The notes: generated by a model not told the origin, from the letters alone. Shown: positions 17,418-26,572, numbered from the stretch's first letter. The stretch is 64,000 nt of DNA from Fretibacter sp964410285 (GCA_964410285.1 CAYPFR010000011.1:1-64000), one strand, 5' to 3'. Numbers and translations: made by a program.

Positions 17418-19178
17418 CTATAAATCCGCGAGCTGCTCGGCCGGAAAATCAAATACCGCGCCAGCGCCGGCCCGAATAAAGTCAAGGCGGGCATCGGCTT
17501 TGGGCATGACTGACAACGCCAGATAATTAGCAAGGTTTTGCATATTACCTGCCAAGGCGTCGCCCGCCCGCCGGCCATTTACGGCGGCCTTAATGAGATA
17601 GGCGCCGCTAATCACATCCCCCGCCAAAGCCAGATAATCATTCGCTCCGGCCAGCGCGTCTCGTTCATCAGCCTTGAGTATAATATCAGTCGCGGTCTTG
17701 AGCGTCTCTAGGCCTCGCCCAAGAGCTGCCGCGCACAGACTCATCCCGTCTGCATTATCTTCTTTTGCCCCCGCGTGGACCGACTCTAAGTCAGCAATCA
17801 GTGCCCGCATGCCCTCTCCGCCGTCGCGGCGCAGCTTTCGGCCGACCAAATCAATCGCTTGAATACCGTTTGTGCCCTCATAAATCGGGGCAATGCGCGC
17901 ATCGCGGTAATGCTGCGCGGCGCCGGTTTCCTCGACAAAGCCCATACCGCCGTGAACTTGCAAGGCCGTAGAACAGGCCTCAACGCCCAAATCCGTAGAA
18001 TAGGCCTTGGCGATTGGGGTCAGCAAAGCCTCGCGGATATGGGCGGCCTTACGCCCCCCCTCATCGGGATGGCACTGCGCCATATCACCCGCTACGGCCG
18101 TTGCCATACAAATGGCGCGCGCGCCCATGAGGCGAGCCTTCATATCAATCAACATACGGCGCACATCGGCATGACCTATGATCGGATCACCGCGCTCCCC
18201 GCCGAGGACTTTGCCCTGAACCCGTTCTTGCGCGTAATGCAGCGCGCCTTGATAGGCCCGCTCGCCAATCGCCACGCCTTGCACGCCCACAAAAAGGCGC
18301 GCTTCATTCATCATGGTGAACATACAGGCAAGGCCCTTATTGGGTTCTCCGATCAGCCAGCCGGCCGCATTGTCAAACTCCATGGTGCAGGTCGGGCTGG
18401 CATGAATTCCGAGTTTATGCTCAAGGCCAATGGGTTTGAACCGATTTCGCGCGCCCAGTGTACCATCTTCACCCACAAGAAATTTCGGGCACAGGAATAA
18501 AGAAATACCGCGAGAGCCAGCCGGCGCATCGGGTAGCCGGGCGAGTACAAGATGAATAATATTTTCCGCACAATCATGGTCTCCCCATGTGATATATATT
18601 TTTTGTCCCGACACCGCATAGCTGCCGTCAGCGTTTGGCACAGCCTTGGCTGTCAGCGTTCCAAGGTCAGACCCTGATTGCGGCTCGGTGAGGTCCATCG
18701 CGCCTGTCCACACGCCCGAAACCATCTTCTCAAGATAGATAGATTTGAGATCATCCGAGGCATGCGCCTCCACCGCCTTCACCGCGCTTGAGGTGAGCAT
18801 GGGGCAGAGGCCAAAGGCCATATTGGCCGCATAGGTCATTTCAGAGGTCACAACCGCCAGAACTTGCGGCAAGCCCATGCCGCCGATCTGCGCGCTCATG
18901 GGGAGCCCCATCCAGCCGGCCTGCGCATATTCTTCATAGGCGGCCTTAAAGCCGGGCGACGCCGTGACATTGCCGTCCTTTAAGCTCGGCGGGTTTTGAT
19001 CCCCGTCCCAATTGAGCGGGGCAAGTACATCCTCAGTAAAACTAGCGGACCCGTCCAAAATATCGCTGATAAGCTCATGACTGACTTCCGAGTGGGTTGG
19101 CGTTTGGATCAGGGCATCGATATCTACCGCGTGGCGCAGAAGGTAATGGAAGGCGTTGACGGGGGCGGAATAGGGCAT
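17418..19178 (-). CDS. Acyl-CoA dehydrogenase (DmdC/FadE5-like, 586 aa)
   Basis: FAD flavoenzyme that desaturates acyl-CoA thioesters. It has the N-terminal helical domain, a middle beta domain (MDLTEPQSGSDLG, YITWGDHD) and the C-terminal domain with ARIAPIYEGTNGIQAIDL, whose Glu is the expected catalytic base. An extra C-terminal region of about 120 aa is typical of the large ACAD subfamily that includes 3-methylmercaptopropionyl-CoA dehydrogenase. DMSP-derived or medium/long-chain acyl-CoA is possible; the sequence alone does not decide. No partner beta-oxidation gene adjoins. Confidence 0.92.
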   Translation of the reverse strand: MPYSAPVNAFHYLLRHAVDIDALIQTPTHSEVSHELISDILDGSASFTEDVLAPLNWDGDQNPPSLKDGNVTASPGFKAAYEEYAQAGWMGLPMSAQIGGMGLPQVLAVVTSEMTYAANMAFGLCPMLTSSAVKAVEAHASDDLKSIYLEKMVSGVWTGAMDLTEPQSGSDLGTLTAKAVPNADGSYAVSGQKIYITWGDHDCAENIIHLVLARLPDAPAGSRGISLFLCPKFLVGEDGTLGARNRFKPIGLEHKLGIHASPTCTMEFDNAAGWLIGEPNKGLACMFTMMNEARLFVGVQGVAIGERAYQGALHYAQERVQGKVLGGERGDPIIGHADVRRMLIDMKARLMGARAICMATAVAGDMAQCHPDEGGRKAAHIREALLTPIAKAYSTDLGVEACSTALQVHGGMGFVEETGAAQHYRDARIAPIYEGTNGIQAIDLVGRKLRRDGGEGMRALIADLESVHAGAKEDNADGMSLCAAALGRGLETLKTATDIILKADERDALAGANDYLALAGDVISGAYLIKAAVNGRRAGDALAGNMQNLANYLALSVMPKADARLDFIRAGAGAVFDFPAEQLADL

Positions 19179-19371
19179 GGTTTTATCCTAGGCGTGCGGG
19201 CGTGCCGCGAAACGGCCCTCATATCTCGGGCTTTATTTAGGTCTTGATATGAATAAAAAAAGCCCTCGGCGCAAGGTTCGCGCGAGTAGCAGCGCCATTT
19301 AACCGCATGTCCACAGACCGAGGCCGAACCGCCAGACTGAACGAGGCTTATGCAAATTTACCGCAACTACC

Positions 19372-19408
19372 CTCAAACAAAACCGCCCTCAAAAACTTGA
19401 GAGCGGTT
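19372..19408 (-). terminator. Rho-independent terminator after the small Gly-rich gene
   Basis: On the minus strand AACCGCTCTCAA and TTGAGGGCGGTT form a 12-bp stem with one mismatch, followed by TTTTGTTTG. It lies 55 bp past the stop of the 19463-19753 gene, which it should terminate. Confidence 0.8.
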
Positions 19409-19462
19409 CATATATTTAAGACTATAGCGCGTCAAATTCTAGCGCGCACAGCTAGAGAGGCG

Positions 19463-19753
19463 TTATTTGCCGCCCATGACTTTGCCAAGAATGGCGGTCA
19501 AAAGGCCGCCGCCGACGCCGCCAGACACCAGGCTACCGACAATGCCGCTAACGCTCGCGCCGCCGTCAGCGGGCGCGCTGAACATACCTTCAAGGCCCGG
19601 GATCATAGGCGCCAAGGCCGCAAGACCTGTACCGCCAACAATACCTGTGATTGAACGACCAAGCGTTCCCATGCCTGAGTTCATGACTTTGCCTGCGACA
19701 TTGCCGCCTGCTGCGCCCGATGCTAGACCAATGATTAGACCTACAATATCCAT
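19463..19753 (-). CDS. Small glycine-rich hydrophobic protein
   Basis: A 96-aa protein made mainly of Gly, Ala, Val, Ile and Leu, with GxxxG-type spacing (GLIIGLASGAAGGNVAGKVM, IVGGTGLAALAPMIPGL, LVSGGVGGGLLTAILG), suggesting two or three membrane-embedded glycine-zipper segments. No signal peptide cleavage site, no Cys. The gene has its own strong downstream terminator, so it is probably a real single-gene transcript. I do not recognise a function; a small membrane or stress protein is a guess. Confidence 0.65.
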   Translation of the reverse strand: MDIVGLIIGLASGAAGGNVAGKVMNSGMGTLGRSITGIVGGTGLAALAPMIPGLEGMFSAPADGGASVSGIVGSLVSGGVGGGLLTAILGKVMGGK

Positions 19754-19944
19754 AATTTTCCCCTATGTGGATGCGCGTCCCGATAGATAGAACGCCGAAT
19801 TGAAAGGCAAGGATTTGTTATTGCTTTTGCCTGCTTTCCTCCGCATTATTCATTTTAACGTCTTATTAATCAAGCGAAATCGTATCTATTTAATTCTGAA
19901 TCTACTTTGAAATCATCACCCCTTTTACCCGAAATGAGCTTTAA

Positions 19945-20484
19945 ATGCCCTTAAATTTGCTTTGCTTGAACCTGCAACTTTCTCTACGCGTGAAGGCGAG
20001 GCATTCGGCTACGTTTATCGCCGCTATTGCCGTTTTAACGGGCTGCGGGCAGAGCGGCTCAGCGCCCGATGCTGCCGCACAAAAGGTACAGCCCTCATCG
20101 AGCGCGCCGCAGAGCGCCCCGACGCCAACACCCGTGTCTGCTCAGGCTAAAACAGCCGCGGACCCGTTGGCGCGCGGGGCAAAGCTTTATAAACGCTGCG
20201 TGAGTTGCCATACACTTAAGGAAGGGGAGCGCCATAAGGTTGGCCCTAACCTTTGGGCTATTTACGGCGCGGCGGCCGGAAAAAAGGAGGGCTTTGCCTA
20301 TTCCAAAGCCATGAAAGCCTCTGGCCTTATTTGGGATGATGAAACGCTGGGGGGTTATATTGAAAACCCGCGTAAATTTATGCCCGGCAACCGCATGACT
20401 TATGCAGGCCTTCGCAAAGAGGAGGACCGCAAAGCGCTGTTACTTTATCTAAAGGACGCGACCTCGCCTCCAAGCGATCAATAG
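19945..20484 (+). CDS. Cytochrome c (c2-like) lipoprotein
   Basis: A 179-aa protein: lipobox-like VLTGCGQS near residue 35, an Ala/Pro/Ser/Gln linker, then a class I cytochrome c domain with haem motif RCVSCHT and axial Met in KFMPGNRMTYAGLR. This resembles membrane-tethered cytochrome c552/cy-type electron shuttles of alphaproteobacteria, which link complex III to terminal oxidases. Its last bases overlap by 7 bp with the convergent outer-membrane protein gene. Confidence 0.88.
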   Translation: MPLNLLCLNLQLSLRVKARHSATFIAAIAVLTGCGQSGSAPDAAAQKVQPSSSAPQSAPTPTPVSAQAKTAADPLARGAKLYKRCVSCHTLKEGERHKVGPNLWAIYGAAAGKKEGFAYSKAMKASGLIWDDETLGGYIENPRKFMPGNRMTYAGLRKEEDRKALLLYLKDATSPPSDQ

Positions 20485-21254
20485 CGCGCCCAGAGCATCA
20501 GCAGTCCGCCTTGCTCGCGAACGATATTCCGCCCGGCGACATTTCGAAAAGCGCCGATTTGCAAGCTGGTTTTGGGACCAAAATCATAAATGAGACTGGC
20601 CTGTAGCTTCAAACTTTGGTTCTGCAACACAGGATCAAGTCGATTTCGAAAATTACCAGTGCGATGATAAAATCCTTGCCCGATGATTTGCAAATTTTTG
20701 CGAGGCCGTATGCCGAGCGTCAGATCAGCAAAAATCTGCTGGGGCGCATCTTTGAGCCGCCGTTCATAGGCGAGCTGTGCATCGACAAAACCGGGCATAT
20801 TTCCAGCCCTCCATGCACGCCCCGCTAATGCACGCAGTTCAATTCCATATCCGCCGCGCCCCAGATCTCCATCAGGAATTCCCTCCCCGCCAGCCGGCAC
20901 GACAAGACTGGGTTGCACGGCAAGCACCCAATTCCCCCGGGGCTTTAGGCCCGCGCGCAGGCCAATTTTACTGCTGGCAAAACCGCTAAAACGCTCCTCG
21001 CCCTGAGAGGCGGTATAGTCGACCTCTTGCAATGCGCCCTGCACTACCGCCGTCAAACCGCTCCCCAAACCATGTTCAAGATAAATCCGCTGTTCTACTT
21101 TTTGAAAGGTAACGGATTGGCTCGCCTGGCCGTTTCCGTCAAAGGCCCTATCGGCCGAATTATAAATTCCCCCAGAAATAAGCAAAGTCCGTCCTCGATC
21201 GAGCGTCCACGCACCCGCAAATGCTTGTTCTGCCAGACCCATAAACATGAGCAA
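20478..21254 (-). CDS. Predicted outer-membrane beta-barrel protein
   Basis: About 258 aa with many alternating amphipathic strands (e.g. RTLLISGGIYNSA, LQASLIYDFGPKTSLQIGAF) and an aromatic C-terminus LLMLWARY, as in barrel proteins. A signal peptide ends at EQAFAGAW. The first usable start codons are TTG 21254 or ATG 21248, giving a very short signal; the frame stays open upstream (KILWLLLMFMGL) without ATG, GTG or TTG, so a rare start such as ATA or ATC could be used. Function unknown. Confidence 0.6.
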   Translation of the reverse strand: MLMFMGLAEQAFAGAWTLDRGRTLLISGGIYNSADRAFDGNGQASQSVTFQKVEQRIYLEHGLGSGLTAVVQGALQEVDYTASQGEERFSGFASSKIGLRAGLKPRGNWVLAVQPSLVVPAGGEGIPDGDLGRGGYGIELRALAGRAWRAGNMPGFVDAQLAYERRLKDAPQQIFADLTLGIRPRKNLQIIGQGFYHRTGNFRNRLDPVLQNQSLKLQASLIYDFGPKTSLQIGAFRNVAGRNIVREQGGLLMLWARY

Positions 21255-21395
21255 AAGCCATAGTATTTTTATTGTGATCTGGATTGCGTGCCCCGCCCCT
21301 AGACTTATCTGATTTCACTAAACCTTTGCAGAGGGCCTGTGTCAAATGCTAAGCATTCAAAAAACGGGCTAAAACGGCACGGTTTCGAGGTTATG

Positions 21396-22175
21396 ATGAG
21401 CAAAAATTACACTAAACTTGCTTTTCAAAGCAGTAATCGTCCGGCCGCCAAAAAGGCCCTCAAAACGCTCACACAGCTTTATGGCAATACGCGGCCGGAA
21501 GATGCCGATGCCATTGTGGCCCTTGGCGGGGACGGCTTTATGCTGGAGACATTGACCCACAATATGCCGCTCATTCGCAAAGGCCTGCCGGTTTATGGGA
21601 TGAACCGCGGCACGGTCGGGTTTTTAATGAACGCCTTCCAGACGATTGATTTGCCCGCGCGGCTGAAAGCCGCCGAGGCCGCGGTGATTCATCCCCTAAA
21701 GATGACCGCCACAGGCGCAGCGGGGACCGTGAGCGCACTCGCCTTTAACGAGGTATCCCTTTTCCGGCAAACGCGCCAAGCCGCCCATATTAAAATCACG
21801 GTCGATGGGCGGGAGCGCATGGAAAAATTAATCGCGGATGGCGTGCTTGTTGCGACCCCAGCAGGCTCGACTGCCTATAACCTCTCGGCCCATGGCCCTG
21901 TACTCCCGCTATCGTCGGAAATTTTAGCACTCACCCCTATCAGTGCTTTTCGCCCGCGGCGCTGGCGCGGCGCGCTCATTAAGGCGGAGGCCAAAGTCCT
22001 GTTTGAGGTCCTTAATCCCGACAAACGCCCGGTAAGCGCAACAGCAGATAACATAGAATATCGCGATATTATGCAGGTCGCCGTAGAGCAAGATATTGGT
22101 ACGGCCCTTACGCTTTTATTTGACCCTGATCATGGTCTTTCGGAAAAAATCCTGCGCGAGCAATTTGCGACCTAG
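21396..22175 (+). CDS. nadK: NAD kinase
   Basis: Phosphorylates NAD+ to NADP+. The ATP/NAD-binding GGDG motif is IVALGGDGFMLE; the second diagnostic block is VLVATPAGSTAYNLSAHGPV. Length 259 aa fits the short alphaproteobacterial form. GAGG at 21387-21390 spaces best to ATG 21396; ATG 21393 and GTG 21339 are alternative starts. Confidence 0.94.
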   Translation: MSKNYTKLAFQSSNRPAAKKALKTLTQLYGNTRPEDADAIVALGGDGFMLETLTHNMPLIRKGLPVYGMNRGTVGFLMNAFQTIDLPARLKAAEAAVIHPLKMTATGAAGTVSALAFNEVSLFRQTRQAAHIKITVDGRERMEKLIADGVLVATPAGSTAYNLSAHGPVLPLSSEILALTPISAFRPRRWRGALIKAEAKVLFEVLNPDKRPVSATADNIEYRDIMQVAVEQDIGTALTLLFDPDHGLSEKILREQFAT

Positions 22176-22197
22176 CTGCATACCGCCGCGAAACAAG

Positions 22198-23367
22198 CTA
22201 GAGTTCAGACGCACTTTCGTTTCCTGCAAGGTCCTCTTCAAGCGGGATGAAGCCGTCCAATTTTTCAAGAAAATAAAGCTGGTCGGCGTCTGATAATTTG
22301 AGCGGTAGCGTGAGCAGACGCATAATCATAAGCTCCCGAAAATAGTTCCGGTCATAGACAATACCGGAGAGCTCAAGATCGCGGTAAATGACGCTGGCGG
22401 CGCGCATAACGCGGGTATTTGCCTCGCTCAACCCTGCATGGCTACATAGCGCAGCAACGCTAAACGGGCCCGTATCATGAAGCATGAGGGCAGCTTTGGC
22501 ATGGCTAATACCTGCCTTTATCGCTAATGCATGTTCGGTAAAACGCATCGCCCCGCAGCCCGCAGCCCGCATAATAAGGCTATCGGTCAACCTGCCATCC
22601 TCATAAAGCCGCGAGACCAATAACCCGACCTCGCGTGACTTTATGCTTTGGTCCACAATATCAATTGTGGCGCGCTCACGCGTGCGAGACGCCAACTCTA
22701 CCGCCAGATCGACTGGCAGGCCGTGACGCCGGGTCAGTACAATTGCGGCTTCCTGGCTAACTTGGGTAATCAATTTTTCGATGATGGACACCGGCAGGTC
22801 CCGCCGGCGAATAAAGGCCTGTGCGATCAAATCGTCATCACGGTAGGCCTCCAGTACGCGGCCTGCGACGTCTGCGGTAATCTCGGCCCCGTCATTTGCA
22901 GCCAGTTCTGCCACCGCTTTGCCGTCGCCATATCGCACGATATTTTCAACCACAGAACCGCTCACACTTGGGCGGCGGGCGACAGCCAAAATCTTCGCGG
23001 CAGCGCGGGATTTGAGAACCTCAACCAAATCCTCATCCGTCAGCACGGGGGAGAAATTCAGAACCGGCACGGCGATGGAATCAATATCCTCCGCGAGCTT
23101 CACCGCCAGCTCTCTAGGGAGTTCGGGTGAGTTTTTTAGCGTGACTGCGAGGGCACGCCGCACAAGCGAGGCGGCATCCTCGGAAATGATCTTGAGGACA
23201 TCTTTCGCAATTATTCGCTCGCGCTCAGATAGGGCGACATCTCTGACGCGCCGGCACACCCGCTGCGCCGCCAACGCCCGGTGCTCCGGATCGGGGCTAT
23301 GGACAAGAATACGGATATCTTCATTCGTGACCGCTTTGGTCGCGTGATTTTTTAATCGAGCGCTCAT
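22198..23367 (-). CDS. DUF2336 domain protein
   Basis: A 389-aa, mostly helical protein of the alphaproteobacterial DUF2336 family, whose function is not established. HEAT-like helical pairs run through residues 20-260 (e.g. LVRRALAVTLKNSPELPRE, AIVLTRRHGLPVDLAVELA). No catalytic motif or membrane segment is visible. ATG 23367 with GGGAG upstream is preferred over the TTG at 23385. It ends 22 bp from nadK in convergent orientation. Confidence 0.8.
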   Translation of the reverse strand: MSARLKNHATKAVTNEDIRILVHSPDPEHRALAAQRVCRRVRDVALSERERIIAKDVLKIISEDAASLVRRALAVTLKNSPELPRELAVKLAEDIDSIAVPVLNFSPVLTDEDLVEVLKSRAAAKILAVARRPSVSGSVVENIVRYGDGKAVAELAANDGAEITADVAGRVLEAYRDDDLIAQAFIRRRDLPVSIIEKLITQVSQEAAIVLTRRHGLPVDLAVELASRTRERATIDIVDQSIKSREVGLLVSRLYEDGRLTDSLIMRAAGCGAMRFTEHALAIKAGISHAKAALMLHDTGPFSVAALCSHAGLSEANTRVMRAASVIYRDLELSGIVYDRNYFRELMIMRLLTLPLKLSDADQLYFLEKLDGFIPLEEDLAGNESASEL

Positions 23368-23530
23368 AGCTCCCTTATGGCGCAAATATGGTAAACGGGC
23401 CGTTTACAAGGCAGGTTTTGATCTGCGTCTGACGACGCGCTCACGTTTCAATCACGGGAAATAGATTTGCTAATGATATCGGAGAATGGGAACTGAATGA
23501 AGGACAGCACCCACGCCCACGGAGATTTAA

Positions 23531-24253
23531 ATGAAGTTCTTAGCCCCCCTCACCCTATTCGCCTTGTCGCTCTCGGCCTCCTCGGTTCAGACCGCAAATG
23601 CGCAAAAACCCGCCGCCGTCGCCCCGAACGCGCCTATTGTCGCGGAGCTTTTCACCTCCCAAGGCTGCTCTTCCTGTCCTGCGGCGGAGAGCCTGTTTTC
23701 CAAGCTTGCAGACCGCGAGGATATCCTCACCCTAGAATGGCACGTCGATTACTGGGATGATTTAGTTCACGGCGGCTCGCGCTGGAAAGACCCATACTCC
23801 AAGCGCGCGTTTACCAAACGCCAGAGGGCCTATAATCGTGCCCTGCGCGGTAAAAACGCGATCTACACACCTCAGGCCGTGATCAATGGGCATTTTGAGG
23901 GGGTTGGAAGCCGCGCCGATGCCGTCGATGACATGCTCAACAATGCCCCTGCCCATTCCGTGGCCTTACAGATTTCTGATGGCAAAATACGTGTCGGCCC
24001 CGGCACTGGGCCTGCGGAAATTATTTTCCTGCGCCTACTCAAACAGCACGAAACAGATGTCACAGGCGGAGAGAATAAGGGGCGTAAGCTCTCTGGCCGT
24101 AATATCGTGCTGGAAACCTCTATTGTCGGGAAACTCAGCGCTAAGGCCGGCGAGTTTACCCTGCCCACGATCGGTAAGGGCGAGAGCTGCGCGGTGATTG
24201 TGCAAAACCGCAAAGGAGATCTCGGCGCGATCAAAGGTGCAGCCAAGTGCTAA
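23531..24253 (+). CDS. DUF1223 secreted thioredoxin-like protein
   Basis: A 240-aa exported protein: signal peptide MKFLAPLTLFALSLSASS..ANA, then the DUF1223 signature VAELFTSQGCSSCPAAESLF, EWHVDYWD and YTPQAVINGHFEGVGSR. The CSSC pair sits where a thioredoxin-fold redox site would be. Family function is not established; a periplasmic redox role is inferred. It precedes tRNA-His on the opposite strand. Confidence 0.87.
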   Translation: MKFLAPLTLFALSLSASSVQTANAQKPAAVAPNAPIVAELFTSQGCSSCPAAESLFSKLADREDILTLEWHVDYWDDLVHGGSRWKDPYSKRAFTKRQRAYNRALRGKNAIYTPQAVINGHFEGVGSRADAVDDMLNNAPAHSVALQISDGKIRVGPGTGPAEIIFLRLLKQHETDVTGGENKGRKLSGRNIVLETSIVGKLSAKAGEFTLPTIGKGESCAVIVQNRKGDLGAIKGAAKC

Positions 24254-24299
24254 TGAGGGTGCGCCGCGCCCCATCAAGATTTCTAAGCTTAAGAGAAAA

Positions 24300-24376
24300 T
24301 GGTACCGCCTCTTGGTCTCGAACCAAGGACCTCCGGTTCCACAAACCGGCGCTCTAACCAACTGAGCTAAGGCGGC
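24300..24376 (-). tRNA. tRNA-His (anticodon GTG) with A73
   Basis: A 77-nt cloverleaf on the minus strand with encoded CCA and anticodon loop TTGTGGA. The acceptor stem is GCCGCCT/AGGCGGT with a G1:U72 wobble. The discriminator base is A73, not the near-universal C73 that pairs with G-1. This is the known alphaproteobacterial variant recognised by a modified HisRS. Confidence 0.95.
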
Positions 24377-24462
24377 CTGACCGCCTAGCAGAAGACGGAA
24401 TAACCGCGCGGAGAGTTATAGGAAACGCCGCGCGGCTTCAAGTCTAATTATCGCAAAAATGC

Positions 24463-25452
24463 CTAGCTTTCTTTTGGCAACTTGATGCTTTCCCAGCCCT
24501 GACTGCCCAAACGCTCCTGAAGGGCGATATAATCGCGGAGTTTTTGCGCGCGCTTATCAGGGTCCGGATGGGTCGACATAAATTCAGGTTGGCGCGAGCC
24601 GCCAGCTTCCGCCATCTTCTCCCAGAGGCGAACGGCCTGATTGGCATCATAGCCTGCCTTATGCATATATTTCGCGCCGAGTAGATCAGATTGTAGCTCA
24701 TGGCGGCGCGAATAGGGCAAAACAACGCCGAACGTAAAGCCAAGACCTAACGCTTGGGAGAGCAGCTGCGTATTGCGCTGTGCGCCCTGCATACAGCGGT
24801 TATAGGCCGATCTTGCCGCATTAAACTGCTCGCGGTTATTTGCGGCTTGAGCGGCTTGGGCTGCCGCCCGGTAGCGGTTACACTTTTTGGTCAATTGTGA
24901 TCCGCCCACAATGGTCGCACCGGTCACGGCAACCTGCCCAAGCATTTGCTGGGACACCCGTTCGCGGGCATGACGTCCCGCAACGTGGCCGACCTCATGA
25001 CCCATCACCGCCGCGATTTGGTCATCATTATCTGCAAAATCCATCATCCCCTTATAGAAGCCGACGCGGTTTCCGGGCAAAACGAAGGCGTTCTTCGAGT
25101 CTTTGTCAAAAACGGCATAATCCCATTTCTGATTGGCGCGGTTGGCCCCGCGCTTGACCCGCGACCCAATATTGGCAAGGCGTCGCGTATAGCGCGGATC
25201 ATTGGATGTTGGAATTTTTTGGCGCATTTCATTCCAAGAGGACAATGCCATGGAATTAAGCTGGCTTTCACTGGCCAGACCAATGAACTGTTTTTCGCCT
25301 GTTTCAGGATTGGTCGCGCAGGCTGAAAGCGAACTGCCCGCCACCGTGAGCATACCGCCTGCGGCGAGCACTTGAATGGCGTGACGGCGCTGATGAATAG
25401 CTTTAGTTTCGGCATCCATCTTACAGTCTAAATGGGCTTCGTGATTGCACAT
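24463..25452 (-). CDS. M48-family metalloprotease, exported lipoprotein-like
   Basis: Zinc protease with HExxH in VMGHEVGHVAGRHARE and the third ligand Glu in RRHELQSDLLGAKYMHKAGY, as in M48 (Oma1/BepA/LoiP-like) envelope proteases. GGAGG spaced 5 bp from ATG 25452 fixes the start; the longer frame to 25572 is rejected. The N-terminus is unusual: MCNHEAHLDCKMDAE precedes HQRRHAIQVLAAGG, a twin-arginine-like signal that ends in a lipobox LSAC. It likely acts on misfolded envelope proteins. Confidence 0.87.
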   Translation of the reverse strand: MCNHEAHLDCKMDAETKAIHQRRHAIQVLAAGGMLTVAGSSLSACATNPETGEKQFIGLASESQLNSMALSSWNEMRQKIPTSNDPRYTRRLANIGSRVKRGANRANQKWDYAVFDKDSKNAFVLPGNRVGFYKGMMDFADNDDQIAAVMGHEVGHVAGRHARERVSQQMLGQVAVTGATIVGGSQLTKKCNRYRAAAQAAQAANNREQFNAARSAYNRCMQGAQRNTQLLSQALGLGFTFGVVLPYSRRHELQSDLLGAKYMHKAGYDANQAVRLWEKMAEAGGSRQPEFMSTHPDPDKRAQKLRDYIALQERLGSQGWESIKLPKES

Positions 25453-25601
25453 ATTGTCCTCCAATTCAGCCTGGGCGATACAACTTGGCCCCAGACATAC
25501 GTTAACTATAGCCGAAACTAAGAAAATTGACAGGGGTCGGACTGCATTTTCAATGACATTAATTTTGCGCAAAGCGCGGAAGCAAGCACATTATGGCTTC
25601 T

Positions 25602-25640
25602 GCCTTTATTGGCGCTCGCCTTTATTGGCGCTCGCCTTTA
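25602..25640. repeat. 16-bp tandem repeat over a gene's 3' end
   Basis: The unit CCTTTATTGGCGCTCG is present twice in tandem, followed by a partial third copy. It spans the stop codon of the methyltransferase gene (the stop at 25622 lies within the array), so copy-number change could move the end of the protein. Confidence 0.8.
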
Positions 25641-26572
25641 TTTGCGGCTTTTATAACCCATCCTATGCTCTCGCCCTTGGCTTTGGACATAAAAGGGCTG
25701 AGAGGCTGCGGGGTCATACCGCCGCGTTCCAAAGCGCCAAGCACCGCCTCGGCCTGCGCCCTGCTTAGCGCTGCGCGGCGCATGGACTCCATACGGCCAA
25801 TGTAAGCCTCTATCTCCACCTCCATGGCCGAGAGCCACTGCGTAATATCAGAGAGTTGGTAGGCCTTGCGCCGTTGGTAGAGGGTCTGCGTGCCCTGATA
25901 AAGGTTGGCCGCAAGAGAAAAACCGGTCTTGCCCAACTCTAAAACCTCTTTTTGCGGCCCTGAAAACACCTGGGCCGCCGACGCGAAGGCAGCGTCTGAT
26001 CCGTCCTTTAAATCAGCCTCAAATACCGCACTGGCAGATGCAATAAAGCCGGAGCTTAAAATAGATTGTGCCGCCGCGCCGTTGGCCGCCACTTCTCGCT
26101 CTATCCCGCTGCCGGCGGCATGCGCAAGGGCGATAAAGCGCCCGCCCGCCGCCAAAACCCGCGCCGCCTCCCCCGCGCTGTCTACTGGGTTGGCATATTC
26201 AAATCCGAACTGGCTGGCGACGATATCAAAGCTGCCATCCGTTAGCCCCGTACTATCTGCCGGTGCGACAAATCCTTTGGCCCGAGGAAAGGCCGCTTGC
26301 ATAGCGCGAATTGCCTCGCTGGAAATATCCAGCCCGCTTACATCGCTCAGCCCCGCGTCAAAGGCCCGCCGCACCACAGAGCCGGCCCCGCAAGCTAAAT
26401 CCAATAGGCGGGAGTCCGGCGGGCTGCCCTCAAGCTCAGCGGCCCAGAAGGCACCAATCTCGGCGTCAGTTTCTACCCCGACACCTACCAGCGCTGCCCC
26501 GCCCTCGCGGCCTGCGCGGCCTTGCCAGTAATTGCCCCAATCTTGCGTCTGTTGTTTCATATCATCAGCCAT
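25622..26572 (-). CDS. Class I SAM-dependent methyltransferase
   Basis: A 316-aa methyltransferase with motif I LLDLACGAGSVVRRAFDAG, the acidic motif II end SGLDISSEAIRAM and motif IV SFDIVASQFGFEYA. The UbiE/Methyltransf_25-like N-terminal domain is followed by about 130 helical residues of unknown role. RBS GGAAACG precedes ATG 26572. Substrate unknown. Its 3' end lies in a short tandem repeat. Confidence 0.82.
   Translation of the reverse strand: MADDMKQQTQDWGNYWQGRAGREGGAALVGVGVETDAEIGAFWAAELEGSPPDSRLLDLACGAGSVVRRAFDAGLSDVSGLDISSEAIRAMQAAFPRAKGFVAPADSTGLTDGSFDIVASQFGFEYANPVDSAGEAARVLAAGGRFIALAHAAGSGIEREVAANGAAAQSILSSGFIASASAVFEADLKDGSDAAFASAAQVFSGPQKEVLELGKTGFSLAANLYQGTQTLYQRRKAYQLSDITQWLSAMEVEIEAYIGRMESMRRAALSRAQAEAVLGALERGGMTPQPLSPFMSKAKGESIGWVIKAANKGERQ

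Noticed and set aside
19307..19654. Plus-strand open frame of 115 codons opposite the small glycine-rich gene
   Set aside because: It overlaps a better minus-strand gene with a matched terminator and runs through that terminator.
22648..23130. Long antisense frames opposite the DUF2336 gene
   Set aside because: They are reading-frame shadows of a full-length family member with no domains of their own.
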